Shown here piece after piece: positions 46,200 through 58,559 of a stretch of DNA of 64,000 bases. Numbering within the stretch: the stretch's first letter is position 1; every line of letters begins with the position of its first letter. Source of the DNA: Tiliqua scincoides. Lineage: Eukaryota; Chordata; Lepidosauria; Squamata; Scincidae. Location of the stretch: NCBI RefSeq assembly GCF_035046505.1, contig NC_089822.1, positions 266,115,024 through 266,179,023 of the forward strand. The letters run 5' to 3'. A model generated the notes under the pieces. The model was not told the origin of the DNA and made no database searches. It saw only the letters and a program-made list of their open reading frames with translations. The translations under genes were made by a program, and so were the position numbers.

Positions 46200-46324
46200 G
46201 CCTTAAGGAAGAAAGGTGGATCCTGCAACTGGAAAAGAGCCTCCCAGGATCTGGACCTGACCCAGAAGGACCCCAGAGTTCAGCAGAGAGTTGAGGCTCT
46301 CAGGAGAAGGCACTACAGAGCAGG
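46200..46324 (+). other. Gene C putative 5' non-coding exon
   Basis: It contains GAAGAAAGGTGGATCCTGCA and ends ACTACAGAGCAGG before the donor GTGAGC. Genes A and B have the matching exon end. The start is not resolved. Confidence 0.5.
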
Positions 46325-47012
46325 GTGAGCTCCTTGGCAACTGAGCCCCAAAGATCCAGCCCCAAAAGTCTGCCCTGGAGAAGGCAACCTTCTTGCACAG
46401 CCTGCACTGAAACATCTGCAGCTTTCAAGGTGTGTGTCTTGGGGGGGGGGGGATTTCCACATAGAGAGATAGCTGGGCCTCTGCCTAGGATGGAAGTATC
46501 TGCCTGAAGCAATAACCCTGCCAAGATGCCAGGGTTAGATATGACCACCCAGCACCCCCTGCATGTGCAAAGCAGGGTTCCCCCCACATGATCTGTCACA
46601 GTCATAGTTACAGGACATCACCTGGAATCAACATAGTACCTGTCTCGTGTGCTGCTAAATCTCATTACTGGGACTGGGCTTCTTGAGAGAATCCCAGCAG
46701 GAGGAAGGGACTGAGGGAGAAAATACAGCAGGAAAGGTGGGTCTTGGTGGGCCTGGAAGGGCTTGGCAGTTTTGCAAGGAGGAGAGGGAGGTTCCCAGAT
46801 GGGCAGAGGGGGAAGAGACAGGGACAAGTGGCAGAAGGAAGAAAGGCAAGAAGGTGGACCCCAATGTGTGGGGCTCACCCCACTGGAACATTTCTGAGGC
46901 AGAACCGGAGCAATGGGGCAAATAGGAAGAGAGTGTCAAATTGTGCAAGGAAGTGAAATCAGGAAGGGTGTGAAGGGCAAAAGTCTCCCCATCACCTTTG
47001 TCTCCTGCATAG

Positions 47013-47095
47013 GCAGTGAAATGGCATCGGGTCCACCTTCCAGACGGTCTCCTCTTCAGCACGGAGCAGAATCAGTCACTCTGCAACCTGCTCAG
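47013..47095 (+). CDS. Gene C first coding exon
   Basis: Acceptor TCTCCTGCATAG and donor GTAAGG; ATG at 47,021. The 25 codons MASGPPSRRSPLQHGAESVT then LQPAQ end in phase 0. It is six codons longer than in gene B but starts and ends alike (MAS..PSR; PAQ). Confidence 0.85.
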
Positions 47096-47911
47096 GTAAG
47101 GGGCAGACTGGGGGTGTGTGTGCATACATGTGGGCACAAGCCACAGCTTGGGTACCTCCTTCCTTCTCACCGGCCTTAAGCTTTAATTTTTCCTGCTGTT
47201 GCAGGGCAATCCAATTGCTCCACTCACAAGAGTGTGTGAACTCCCCAGAACGCCAAGGGTTGAAGAGCCGCTCCACTGACCAGTACCTTTTTGTAACCGG
47301 TCCCCTGTTATTGAACTGTCCAAGCATATTGTCAGATGTTCCTTGGAGCTGAGAAATCTGCTAAGTGGCTCTCCCCCTTTTCATGGCTCCAGGGGGCCCT
47401 TTGAGCGCACTGGCTGGGCTGAAGAGGGGCAGGGAGCCTTTTCTCCCCAGGCTTCCAGGAGTCAAAGCCACACCCAGCACTGATTCCAGAAATACTTCAG
47501 TGCCCTGAGTCTCCCCCCAGGGAGCTTCTGCCCTCTGCTCTTCAAGTGGAGCACCAGGGCCAGCTGCTCCTGTGGCTCTTTGCATGTCATAGTTAATTTT
47601 GAGTTATGGACTTTTGTTAGGTGCTAGATGGGACCAGCAGGGTGATGGTGGGTGGTGTGGGTGTCAGGGGAGGGAACTCTGGGCTCCAAGACTGCTGGAG
47701 GAGTTGGCCGTTCAGGTTGCCTGCTTAAGGACTGAAGTTTTCGTTCAGGGTGAAATGCTTTGTGTGGAACTGGTCTGACTTGCCAAATCTACAGCAGAGA
47801 AATTCCTAGCCAGTCCCCCTTTAATTGATCTTTTCAGGCTGTGGGGAAAAGAGCAGGCAGATGTTGTTAAAAGGGTGGAATGTTATTTCTGAGATGGTTT
47901 TCTCCTTGCAG

Positions 47912-48038
47912 GCTGTTGTGTCCATCGAGGAGGTGTCTGTGCGCTTCACGGAGGAGGAGGGGGCTCTGCTGGATCCTGGCCAGAAGGCTCTGTACAGGGA
48001 AGTCACTCTGGAGAATTATGAGCTCCTGGCCTCTCTGG
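47912..48038 (+). CDS. Gene C KRAB-A exon
   Basis: Acceptor TTTTCTCCTTGCAG and donor GTAAGG flank 127 bp. It reads [20 protein letters not shown], then DPGQKALYREVTLENYELLA and SLG. Relative to the consensus, EEW is EEG and VMLENY is VTLENY, so TRIM28 recruitment might be weaker; that is inference. Confidence 0.9.
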
Positions 48039-48739
48039 GTAAGGATGTCCTTTCTCCCTGGGGGGCAGGAACCAATTGCTCTTCTTCTATGAAGCCCACT
48101 GTCAGGATTGCACCACATAAGTGGGGCGTGTGGGACTGGAACGTATGCCCTGGGCATGCCTCACTGTTGCAGAGCCAAGATTGGCCTGACTGATGCTCCT
48201 TGAAGTTCAAACTGCAGGATGTAAATATCTAAATAAAGGAATCGGGAAAAGTACAAAGTTCCTTTTTGGGGGATGCCAGGCCTGCAAGAGGAACCACTTG
48301 GAATGATGGGGCTTGTCACACCTCATTGTTCTCCTTCCTCTGCATTATCCAGTCTCTGAGTCCATTGATTGATGGTTTGTCCAGGATTAGGTGCTGCTGC
48401 TGAGGGGATTTTGTATGACCTGCCCGTCCTTCTTAGGACAAAGTATGGGATTTATAAGGGTAACCTGAACGGGGTGTGGTCACCTATTGCCTGTGTCTGA
48501 TGTCACCAGTGCGATGCTGGATTGTGAATGGCTTCCTGCACTGGAGACATGATGGAGGTCTGATCCAATTAGTCATGTTGGAAGTTCTCCTTTCAAGAGG
48601 AGGCAGATCAAGATCCCAGTTTATTTTTATTTCTGCCTGATTCCAGCCTCATAGATTTCTCTGAATGGCTTCCAGATCGATTTATAAAGCGTCAGTATTT
48701 TCTTGTCATAAGTAACTGATTTCCTTGTTTCTTTCCCAG

Positions 48740-48820
48740 TGGAATTCCCCAAACCTGCCTTCATTTCCCAGCTGGAAGAAGGGCAGTGTGCATATCTCCA
48801 GGAAGAAGAGAAACCAGCAG
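48740..48820 (+). CDS. Gene C KRAB-B-like exon
   Basis: Acceptor TTGTTTCTTTCCCAG and donor GTAAGG flank 81 bp. Joined to KRAB-A it reads VEFPKPAFISQLEEGQCAYL then QEEEKPAG. Phase is the same as in genes A and B. Confidence 0.85.
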
Positions 48821-50232
48821 GTAAGGTGCTTCTGCACCTTTAATGCAGGAGTAGCTTTCCTCCAGAATGTGCTGGGTGGATGGAACCAGAAGGGTGCTGT
48901 TGTTAACAGGGACCCATCACCCCCATAGAAATTCCCCTCTTGTGGGGCGACCTGGCCTTGGTCAGGATGAGTCAGCAAAGTTCATCTCTGACATTCTGAT
49001 CTCGTAACCTGCAAGCTGCAAGAGCACCTTGGCTGAGCTGTAGACACAAGTGCCATTGTGATCTGGGTGGCTGAATCTCTGGCCTGCTGCTTAACTCTCT
49101 GCCACATTTGCTTTTCTGCTCAGTCCTGCTGTTCCGTTCCCAAGCCAGGGAGTGGGAGGAGGTGCAATGAAAGCAAGTGGGTGGATAGAAGTGGGCCCTG
49201 CCAATCTCCTGCCTTAGGCAATTGTCTCAGTTGGCCTCCTGGATGGGCCAGTGCCTTTTCCTCCACTGCCTGTTATGCAGCTTTCAAGGTGCAGGTTCCC
49301 AACCCTACTCCAGCCACATCTGTGCATGGCTGGCAGGCAGAATCCTGAGATTGCCACAAAACGGAACTAGGGAAGCTGCCTTATGCAGAGTCAGTGGTTT
49401 TATAGGTCAAAATGGCATGAGGCCCAGCCAGATCTGCACCAGGGAGGCACAGCAGGTGTTTGCTACTTCTTCCCCCGGAGAATACGGGTTCCCATTTGCC
49501 ACAGCCTAAGGCTGGAGCCGACTGTTGTTGAGATGGTTTTTCTAGCCTCTTCCTGCCTCCCTCAAACCAACTGGAGCTGTTCTATGGCTCCAGGCAACTC
49601 AGATTGCGACAGAGAATTCGAAGAGGTTCATGAGGCAAGGTTTACCGTAACAGAAGCCATGTTGATTCTCCCTCAGCAAGGCTTGTTCTTCTATGTGTTT
49701 GGAGATTCCACCATCTTACCTGGAATAGATGTTAGGCTGACTGGTCTATCGTTTCCTGGGTCCCACCTCCTTCCCTTTTTAAAGATTGGTGTAACATTTG
49801 CTACCTTTCAATCTTCTGGCACGGTGGCCATTTTAAGGAAGAAGTTGCATATTTTAGTCAAGAGATTGACTACTTCATTCTTCAGTTCCTTAAAACTCTT
49901 GTGTGGATGCCATCTGGTCCCAGTAACTTATTGTTTTTTTTAATGTCAATTATTAGGTCTGAAACGTCTTCTCTTTTAACCTCTATCTGACTTAACTCCT
50001 TAGTCACGAGGGGCCGTTCAGGCAGCGGTATCTGCCCGAGGTCTTCTGCCATGAAGACAGATGCAAAGAACTCATTCAATTCCTCTGGCATCTCTAAGTC
50101 TCCTTTTATCTCCCCTTTCCCTCCCTCACCATCCAGAGAGCCAACTGCTTCTCTGGCGGGTTTCCTGCTTTTAACATATTTGAAGAAGCTTTTATTACTC
50201 CCTTTAATGTTGCTGGCCAGGTGTTCCTCATA

Positions 50233-50709
50233 CCGAAAATAAGACTTATCCTGAAAATAAGACCTAGTGTGTTTTTTGAGAATTGCTGAAATATAAGACC
50301 TACCCTGAACATAAGACCTAGTTGTGATCAGAGCCAGGGGGTTGGGAGGGGTGGAGAACGTGACCGGAACGCTGCACTCCTGTGCACCACCTAGAAAGCG
50401 CCTGCTGGGCTGCCTTGGGCAGAGGACACTGAGGAGGAGCTAAGGCGGGAAGCAGCAAGTGAGGCAGCCCTGCCTGCTGGGCTCTGAGGCTCTCCACACC
50501 TTCCAGGGAGTAAGTCCCATTAACTATAAAGGGACTGACTTCTGTGTACACAGGCAGGCAGGCATCCTCCTGGGCGCTGAGGGGATATTTTTCTAAGGTA
50601 TATTTTTGTACCCGAGTGACTGAATTGTTGTACATTAAAAATAAGACGTTGTGTGATTTTCTGAGCCAAAAAAAATATAAGACAGTGTCTTATTTTCGGG
50701 CAAACACGG
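50233..50709. mobile_element. Tc1/mariner-type non-autonomous element in CR1
   Basis: The ends CCGAAAATAAGACTTATCC and GTCTTATTTTCGGGCAAACA are inverted relatives. TA occurs on both sides (50,231-50,232; 50,710-50,711), and removing the insert restores the CR1 sequence (CTCATAGTCT). The interior repeats ATAAGACCTA words. Confidence 0.75.
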
Positions 50710-51596
50710 TAGTCTGTCTTGGCCTCCCGTATCACCTTCTTACATTTCTTTTGCCACAGTTTATGTTCCTTTTTATTCTCCTCATTAGGGCAAGACTTCC
50801 ATTTACGGAAGGAAGCTTCCTTGCCCTTTACAGCCCTCTAACTTGGAACATTAGCCATGCGGGCACCTCCTGGACTTAATCAATCCCTTCCTCCTTTGTG
50901 GTACACACTTCCACTGGGCCTCTACTACTGTTGCTTTAAACACCTTGGAGAGACTGGACCCTCTTTACCTTCCCTTTCAACTTCTTCCTAACCAGCCTCC
51001 TGATCTGAGAGAAGTCTGCCCTTCGGAAGTCAAGGGTTTTTGTGTCAGATTTGTTTGGCACTCTTTCCCCAACATGCATGTTGGAACAGATTGCAGCATG
51101 GTCACAGTTCCCCAATGGCCCAGTAACATTTACCTCTCTAACCAGGTCCTGAGTACTGCACAATATTAAATTCAGAGTCACCTGTCCTCTGGTGGGCTCC
51201 GTGACTAGTTGCTCTAAAGCACTATCATTTAGCAAGTCAAGAAATCCAGTCTCTCTTACATGACCAGAGCATGAATTCACCCAGTCGATGTGAGGATAAT
51301 TGAAGTCCCCCATGATTACAATGCTGTCCCTCCTCAACACCATCCTGATTGGTTTCCTCATCTCAAGGTCCCCTTCTGGTTTCTGGTCCGGAGGACGATA
51401 GCATGTCCCCAGTATTACATCACTCCTCAAACCTGGTAATTTAACCCACAGCAATTCTGTGGTGGAGTCAGACCCGCCTTCAATCTCTAGTTTCCTGGAT
51501 TCCACCCCTTCTTTAACGTTGATGGCCACCCCACCACCAACAGACCCTTCTCTGTCCCTCCTATAGAGTCTGTCGCCTGGGACCACAGTATCCGCT

Positions 51597-52200
51597 TGTC
51601 AGGCCTTTGGCTTCCCAGGCCCTGAATTAAGCCAGGATGTGGCTGGAGCGGCCTTGATGTCCAGGCCTGGTATGAAATGCAATTAAAAGGAATAGCAGCA
51701 CTGTCTATGTATGCTGATGCAATCAGCTGCACCTGTTGCAGGTGGGAGTCACGTGACTTTGGGAGGATGTGTGCAGAGTCACTCAGGCTATGGTGGAGTG
51801 GTGCAATGCACCACTGGACAGCCAATCAGAAAGGGTCACAAGACTGTCTTGTGACGATGAGCTTGCCCTATTCTGATTGGCTGGCCCCGGTACATATGGG
51901 GGCAAGAGCAGACACCAAATGTGGGTTGCTGTGGTGGAGTTTCTGCGTGTCGTGCTGCTGGTTTGTTCTGTGACTTGGACTGTGTCGTGCCTGTGCCTCT
52001 CTGTATCCCTGACTTCTGGACCGTTTGACTGACTCCTCTTCTGCCTGCTCCTTGACCAATACCTGCTTCTGCAACAAACAAGCCTGTGTCTGCTCCTTGG
52101 GCTCTGTTTGGGATCGCCTGCTTCTTTTGCTACCTCCCTACGCTCCCATACCATTCTGCTCTCGGGAAAGCAAGGGCTATCCTCCCCTGCTGCCCTGACA
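51597..52200 (+). mobile_element. Solo LTR (fossil), in CR1
   Basis: It starts TGTCAGGC and ends CCCTGACA, about 604 bp, with a CCAAT-type box (CTGATTGGCTGG). The 5-bp flanks CCGCT / CCACT agree with an LTR-type target duplication. Only the LTR remains; there is no internal region. Family unknown. It is younger than the CR1 that it interrupts. Confidence 0.6.
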
Positions 52201-52397
52201 CCACTGGTTCTCCTTATTCCACAGTGTTTCTGTTATGCCCACCATATCAATGTTTTCCTTCGTCACCAGACATTCCAGATCTCCTATCATGAACACCATC
52301 AAGACAGGTGTTCCCAGGCAGATCTCCAGCCTGGGAGAAACTATTCCTCTGGGCTTCTTTGTTTTTTAGTGCTGGTGCTCATGCTGTATTTATTGCT

Positions 52398-52612
52398 CCC
52401 GCATGTGCCACAACACATTGGTGTGCCGCAAATGGTCCACAAGGGTGCTGTGGGAGTTTGGGGAAGGGTCATATATTATAGGGCTATTGGGGGGTGTGAG
52501 CTGCCCCACTGGCAGCATGTTGTGTCCTGTCAATTATCAAAAGACAGGTGGTGTGCCTTGTCAATTTTAGCCCTTCTCAGGGTGCTGTGACATGAAAAAG
52601 GTTCAACATAGC
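52398..52612. mobile_element. Partial hAT-type element (17,355 family)
   Basis: GTGCCACAACACATTGGTGT and GTCAATTATCAAAAGACAGG match the inside of the 17,355 family. The left end is lost. Confidence 0.6.
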
Positions 52613-52708
52613 TGTAGTGTGAGATAAAACAATATGGGCGATAAACTGAAGGTTGTGGAGATTCACTTCTGACCTTTCCAGTGCAGCTGAACCGAGTGCC
52701 GTCTATGG

Positions 52709-53081
52709 CAGGGGTGCTCAATAGGTGGATCGCGATCTACCGGTAGATCACGAGGCAAAATGAATAGATTGCGGAGTGCTGACCCCCTCCCCTTCAGGTG
52801 CCTCTGGGAGGAAACACCGGGAGTAAGGCCCACTGTACTCATTGGGGCTTACTCCCAGGTAAGTGTGGCTAGGATTGCAGCCTCACAGCCTAATCCTAGG
52901 CATGTCTACTCAGGAGTAAGTCCTGTTATACTCAGTGGGGCTCAAGGTACACCAACATACATTGTACACATAAATGTTATATGTTATGATGGCGCGAACA
53001 TTGTAAAAAAACTCTGGTAGATCTCCGGGCCTTGCTGGGTTTCAAAGTAGCTCTCGAGCCAAAAAAGTGTGAGCACCCCTG
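52709..53081. mobile_element. hAT-type non-autonomous transposon with perfect target duplication
   Basis: Ends CAGGGGTGCTCAATAGG and TGTGAGCACCCCTG, flanked by identical GTCTATGG at 52,701-52,708 and 53,082-53,089. The interior includes GATCGCGATCTACCGGTAGA. Confidence 0.88.
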
Positions 53082-53465
53082 GTCTATGGGCTATTAAAAA
53101 CCAGTCACAGAAGCCCCACTTTACAAAATGACCGGTGTTTTCGCATTTATAATGTGACATTCAAGCAGATGTGAGGCCTGAGAGAATCCAGAGGGAGGCC
53201 CTCCCTCTCCTGACTTCTCCGGAGAATCACGTTCATGAGGGCTAACAAAGCTGCCCCCACCCCAGGACCCCGTCACACTGCAACGTGCCAAGCAGTCAAG
53301 ATTGTGCAATTCTCCACAACAGCTAACTGAGGGTTAGTCACAGAGCAGGGCTGCAGTCCTGAGCATACTGTCCTGGGAGTCAGTGCGCATGAATCCATCT
53401 GGGTTTTCTTCTTACATGCCCAAGAGTGTTCTGAGAGGATAATGAAGATTCTTTTTGCATTCCAG

Positions 53466-55042
53466 GAAACGATGGAGAAGACAATGATGGTCGGAGGCAG
53501 CCACGAGGGGTGTCACAGGGAACAACCATTGCTGAGGTCAAGGAAGTGACTTTTAGAGACCAAGACGGATCAGGGAAGCAAGACGGAAACCCAGCACTTG
53601 TCTGGAGGAGAGAATCCATTCATCAGCAGTATTATGACCAACCTGAAATTCCAGTCCAACAGGAACATCACCAAGGGAAGAAAAGGAATAAGTGTCCTTC
53701 ACATGGGGAAAAAGTCAGCAAAATCCACACAGAGAAGAAATTTTGTAAATGCTCTGAGGGGGAAAAGATCTTCAGTACAAACACACATCTTGCTTCCCAT
53801 AGAAAGACCCACCCAAGGGAGAATGTTGTGCATCAAAACGGATCACAGAAGCAGGAGGAAAAGCAGGCAGGGAAACGGAGAAATAGATCTCATGCTCGTC
53901 ATGGTGCGGAGTTCCATGTCATTCCAGTCAGTCCAGAAAAAGAAACTGGAAAGAGGAAGGAAAAACATCCTCAGTGTGCAAAGACCTTCAGCAGCAGATC
54001 AAATCCTACAACAAATGAAAGATCCCATAGAGGGGAGAAACCATATAATTACCAGGAGTGTGTAAAAAGCTTCAGTCATATATCAAGCCTGATGAGGCAT
54101 CAGAGAAGCCACGCAGGGGAGACACTGTGTAAAGGCTTGGAATGCGGAAAGAACTTCAGTCAGAGAGGAAACCTGACTACTCATCGAAGTAACCAAGTAG
54201 AAGAAAAAACATATAAGTGCTTGGAGTGCGGAAAGAGCTTCAGTGACGGTGGAAACCTCACTAAACATCAGAGAATCCACATAGGAGAGAATCCATATAA
54301 ATGCTTGGAGTGTGGAAAGAGCTTCAGAAAGAGTGGAAAACTGACTGTGCATCAGAGAACCCACTCAGGGGAGAAACCATATGAATGCTTAGAATGTGGA
54401 AAGAGCTTCAGTGTGAGCTCAAACCTGACTGTGCATCAAAGAACCCACTCAGGGGAGAAACCATATAAATGCTTGGAGTGTGGAAATAGCTTCAAAGAGA
54501 GTGGAATACTGACTGTGCATCAGAGAACCCACACAGGGGAGAAACCATATAAATGCTTGGAATGTGAAAAGAGCTTCAGTGTGAGCTCAAACCTGACTGT
54601 GCATCAAAGAACCCACACAGGGGTGAAACCGTATCAATGCTTGGAGTGTGGAAACACCTTCAGTGAAAGAGGTAGCTTGACCAGGCATCAAAGAACCCAC
54701 ACAGGGGAGAAACCATTTAAATGCTTGGAGTGTGGAAACAGCTTCATAGAGAGTGGAAAACTGACTGTGCATCAGAGAACCCACACAGGGGAGAAACCTT
54801 ATCAGTGCTTTGAGTGTGGAAAGAGCTTCAATCAGAGCTCAAACCTGACTGTGCATCAAAGAATTCACACTGGAGACAGGCCATATAAATGCTTGAAGTG
54901 TGGAAAGACCTTCAGTCACAGCTCATCACTGGTTAGACATCAAACAATCCACACAGGGGAGAAGCCATATAAATGCTTAGAACAGGGATGTCATACAGAG
55001 GGCCGAAAAGCATTCCTGATGCCTGCTGAGGGCCAGAGGTGA
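53466..55042 (+). CDS. Gene C terminal exon: C2H2 array ending in a transposon
   Basis: Acceptor TTTTTGCATTCCAG; the exon enters with two bases and reads NDGEDNDGRRQPRG then VKEVTFRDQDGSGKQDG. Four degenerate fingers come first (for example CSEGEKIFSTNTHLASHRKT; two lack zinc ligands). Nine regular fingers follow, from KSFSDGGNLTKH to KTFSHSSSLVRH. Finger 10 starts YKCLE and then runs into a hAT element at 54,983, giving the tail QGCHTEGRKAFLMPAEGQR and a stop. The remaining array lies beyond the insertion. Nine fingers could still make a DNA-binding protein with a transposon-encoded C-terminus. Confidence 0.9.
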
Positions 55043-55311
55043 TGTCATTACACAGGAAGGGATGTCATTAAACAGGTCAAAACCAGAAATAAGCACTCTG
55101 TTCTCCTGTAGGAACTCATTAGCTGCAAATTACAGAAGAGAAAATACACAAATCTTGATCATATTTCAAGACGGGGAGAACCCAATTATCAGGTGTGCCA
55201 CTCTTTCAGCAGTGTCACCTCAGCATTGCTCAGCAGCTGAGAGTCCGAGGGCCAGATAGAAAGCTTCTGTGGGCCACATCCGGCCCGCAGGCCTTATGTT
55301 TGACACCCCTG
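54983..55311. mobile_element. hAT-type non-autonomous transposon inside gene C's finger 10
   Basis: Ends CAGGGATGTCATACAGAGG and ATGTTTGACACCCCTG. Flanks GCTTAGAA / ACTTAGAG agree at six of eight bases; without the insert, finger 10 would read on across the site. It is the same family as 28,632-28,946. Confidence 0.88.
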
Positions 55312-55870
55312 ACTTAGAGTGTGGAAACACCTTCAGAAGAGACAGCTTGACCATGCATCAAAGAACCTACACAGGGGAGAAACCATTAAAATGCTTAGAG
55401 TGTGGGAAGAGCTTCAGTGTGAGCTCAAGCTTAACTATGCACCAGAGAACCCACACAGGAGAGAAACCATTTAAATGCTTGGTGTGTGGAAAAAGCTTCA
55501 GTCAGAGCTCACACCTGAACGTGCATAAAAGAACCCACACTGGGGAGAAACCATATAAATGCCTGGAATATGGAATGTGCTTCCATGGGACCTCAGACCT
55601 GACTTTGCATCAAAGAACACACACAGGAGAGAGGCCATATAAATGCTTGAAGTGTGGAAAAAGGTTTGGCCACAGAGCACGCTTTAAGGCACATCAAGCT
55701 ACGCATGCATGATATTAACCACATGAATGTGGAAAGAGCTTCTGTGATCGCTCAGCCCTTCTCATGAATCAATGCACACTGGAGCGAAACCATTCAAAGA
55801 CACTTGGAGTGCAGTTCATCAATAGCGTACACCTTAAGCACATCAAGATAGCCGCATAAGCTGGAAAGCA
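55312..55870 (+). pseudogene. Cut-off 3' half of gene C's zinc-finger array
   Basis: Open to 55,712. It holds the rest of finger 10 ([19 protein letters not shown], last His is Tyr), two regular fingers ([24 protein letters not shown]), one with Tyr for the second Cys ([16 protein letters not shown]) and a last regular one ending HQATHA. Between 55,713 and 55,870 further decayed finger sequence (ECGKSFCDRSALLMN) follows. It is not in the gene C frame after the insertion unless the element is spliced out. Confidence 0.8.
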
Positions 55871-56092
55871 CATCAATGCTCTGTCTGGGGAATGAGCTTC
55901 AATCAGAACCTTCCTTCATTTTAAAACCCAACAGAGGTAGTTTCAGTACTGCTTTGCAGTTAACTCATGAGCATTATAATATCCTTGAGAACCAACTTCA
56001 AAGACAATTTCTTAAATACTGTGTATATTATAGTACAGGTGGAGGTTCCTTTTCTGCATTGCACTGCTAGTCGTGATTCCCCTCTGTTCCAG

Positions 56093-56800
<708 letters not shown>

Positions 56801-57130
56801 ACAATGTTTTAGGCTACACTCTTTTGCAACATATCAACAATTCCACACAGGGGGGACTTTTGTTTGGGAGAATGATGGACTAACAGCACTGTGTAGCAGC
56901 AGAGCAACTTCGGAGACCTAAACCCTTTGCAGAAGGCAGCTGAGGACACCCCTGGACCAAAACAGAGTACAGGAGATGACCACAAATCTTTGTTGCCTCT
57001 GAGCAGTTTGCAAGCTGTGTAAATAGAGGGAGATAAATGTTTAAGCAACTTTGTTCTGGTGTGCTTTTTTCCGTGAATGACAGGTAGTGAGGGAAGGTCA
57101 CAGAACTAAGCCCCTCAAGCCTTGAGGCTA
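56801..57130. other. Intergenic, nothing recognised
   Basis: Sequence after the decayed exon D. No exon or repeat recognised before the CR1 at 57,134. Confidence 0.3.
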
Positions 57131-57133
57131 TTC

Positions 57134-58090
57134 ATCTCTCCAGACTGGCAGAATGGGCAGCAAAATGGCAGATGCGCTTCAATGTCAGTAAGTGTAAAGT
57201 CATGCACATTGGGGCAAAAAATCAGAACTTTAGATATAGGCTGATGGGTTCTGAGCTGTCTGTGACAGATCAGGAGAGAGATCTTGGGGTGGTGGTGGAC
57301 AGGTCGATGAAAGTGTCGACCCAATGTGCGGTGGCAGTGAAGAAGGCCAATTCTATGCTTGGGATCATTAGGAAGGGTATTGAGAACAAAACGGCTAGTA
57401 TTATAATGCCGTTGTACAAATCGATGGTAAGGCCACACCTGGAGTATTGTGTCCAGTTCTGATCGCCGCATCTCAAAAAAGACATAGTGGAAATGGAAAA
57501 GGTGCAAAAGAGAGCGACTAAGATGATTACGGGGCTGGGGCACCTTCCTTATGAGGAAAGGCTACGGCGTTTGGGCCTCTTCAGCCTAGAAAAGAGACGG
57601 TTGAGGGGGGACATGATTGAGACATACAAAATTATGCAGGGGATGGACAGAGTGGATAGGGAGATGCTCTTTACACTCTCACATAATACCAGAACCAGGG
57701 GACATCCACTAAAATTGAGTGTTGGGCGGGTTAGGACAGACAAAAGAAAATATTTCTTTACTCAGCGTGTGGTCGGTCTGTGGAACTCCTTGCCACAGGA
57801 TGTGGTGCTGGCGTCTAGCCTAGACGCCTTTAAAAAGGGATTGGACAAGTTTCTGGAGGAAAAATCCATTATGGGGTACAAGCCATGATGTGTATGCGCA
57901 ACCTCCTGATTTTAGAAATGGGTTAAGTCAGAATGCCAGATGTAGGGGAGGGCACCAGGATGAGGTCTCTTGTTATCTGGTGTGCTCCCTGGGGCATTTG
58001 GTGGGCCGCTGTGAGATACAGGAAGCTGGACTAGATGGGCCTATGGCCTGATCCAGTGGGGCTGTTCTTATGTTCTTATGTTCTTATATT
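57134..58090 (+). mobile_element. CR1 LINE, ORF2 C-terminal half and 3' UTR
   Basis: The frame from 57,172 reads MRFNVSKCKVMHIGAKNQNF to YCVQF, then one TGA in place of Trp (the 22.7-kb copy has TGG), then SPHLKKD through GYKP at 57,888. The 3' UTR ends with TTCTTATG repeats. It is nearly identical to the 21.7-kb copy. Confidence 0.93.
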
Positions 58091-58142
58091 AGGGCTTCCT
58101 CATTAGGAGAAGCTCTTCAACCATTAGGAGAAGCTCTTCAAC

Positions 58143-58547
58143 CTAAGGATCTCCTCTATGGAGAACTCGTGCAAGGAAAGCACCCTACAGGTAGTCCACA
58201 GCTGCGATACAAGGACATCTGCAAGAGGGATCTGAAGGCCTTAGGAGTGGACCTCAACAGGTGGGAAACCCTGGCCTCTGAGCGGCCCGCTTGGAGGCAG
58301 GCTGTGCAGCATGGCCTTTCCCAGTTTGAAGAGACACTTGGCCAACAGTCTGAGGCAAAGAGGCAAAGAAGGAAGGCCCATAGCCAGGGAGACAAACCAG
58401 GGACAGATTGCACTTGCTCCCAGTGTGGAAGGGATTGTCACTCCCGGATTGGCCTTTTCAGCCACACTAGATGCTGTGCCAGAACCACCTTTCAGAGCGC
58501 GATACCAGAGTCTTTCGAGACTGAAGGTTGCCAACAACAATTAGGAG
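58143..58547 (+). mobile_element. LINE (60.1-kb family), 3' fragment
   Basis: It encodes KDLLYGELVQGKHPTGSPQL through CSQCGRDCHSRIGLFSHTRC and ends with the shared tail. ATTAGGAGAAGC occurs just before (twice, 58,099-58,142) and just after the element. Confidence 0.88.
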
Positions 58548-58559
58548 AAGCAGATGGAG

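Larger units (their letters stand above)
49615..52310 (-). mobile_element. Old CR1 LINE, split by two later insertions
   Basis: Reverse-transcriptase and ORF2 linker parts lie at 49,615-50,232 (NEFFASVFMAEDLGQIPLPE, IEVKREDVSDLI). They continue at 50,712-51,596 with the endonuclease (VILGTCYRPPDQKPEGDLEM, MGDFNYPHIDWVNSCSGH) and again at 52,206-52,310. The 3' part is missing. Here the codon between endonuclease and linker is intact (TLDFRRADFSQIRRL), unlike the copy at 36.66 kb. Frame changes near 50.85 kb and elsewhere show age. Confidence 0.85.
47013..55042 (+). other. Gene C: KRAB C2H2 zinc-finger gene with truncated array
   Basis: Exons are 47,013-47,095, 47,912-48,038 (KRAB-A), 48,740-48,820 (KRAB-B) and 53,466 onward. 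Phases match and the joined frame is open until the stop at 55,042, which lies inside a hAT insertion. The intron before the zinc-finger exon carries an old CR1 broken by a mariner-like element and a solo LTR. At least two further terminal exons lie downstream with no KRAB exons of their own (56.1 and 63.6 kb), so this gene's KRAB exons might also splice to them; that is inference. Confidence 0.78.

Noticed and set aside
54083-54784. Minus-strand frames MGSLMHSQFSTL... in gene C
   Set aside because: They are the repetitive antisense of the zinc-finger codons.
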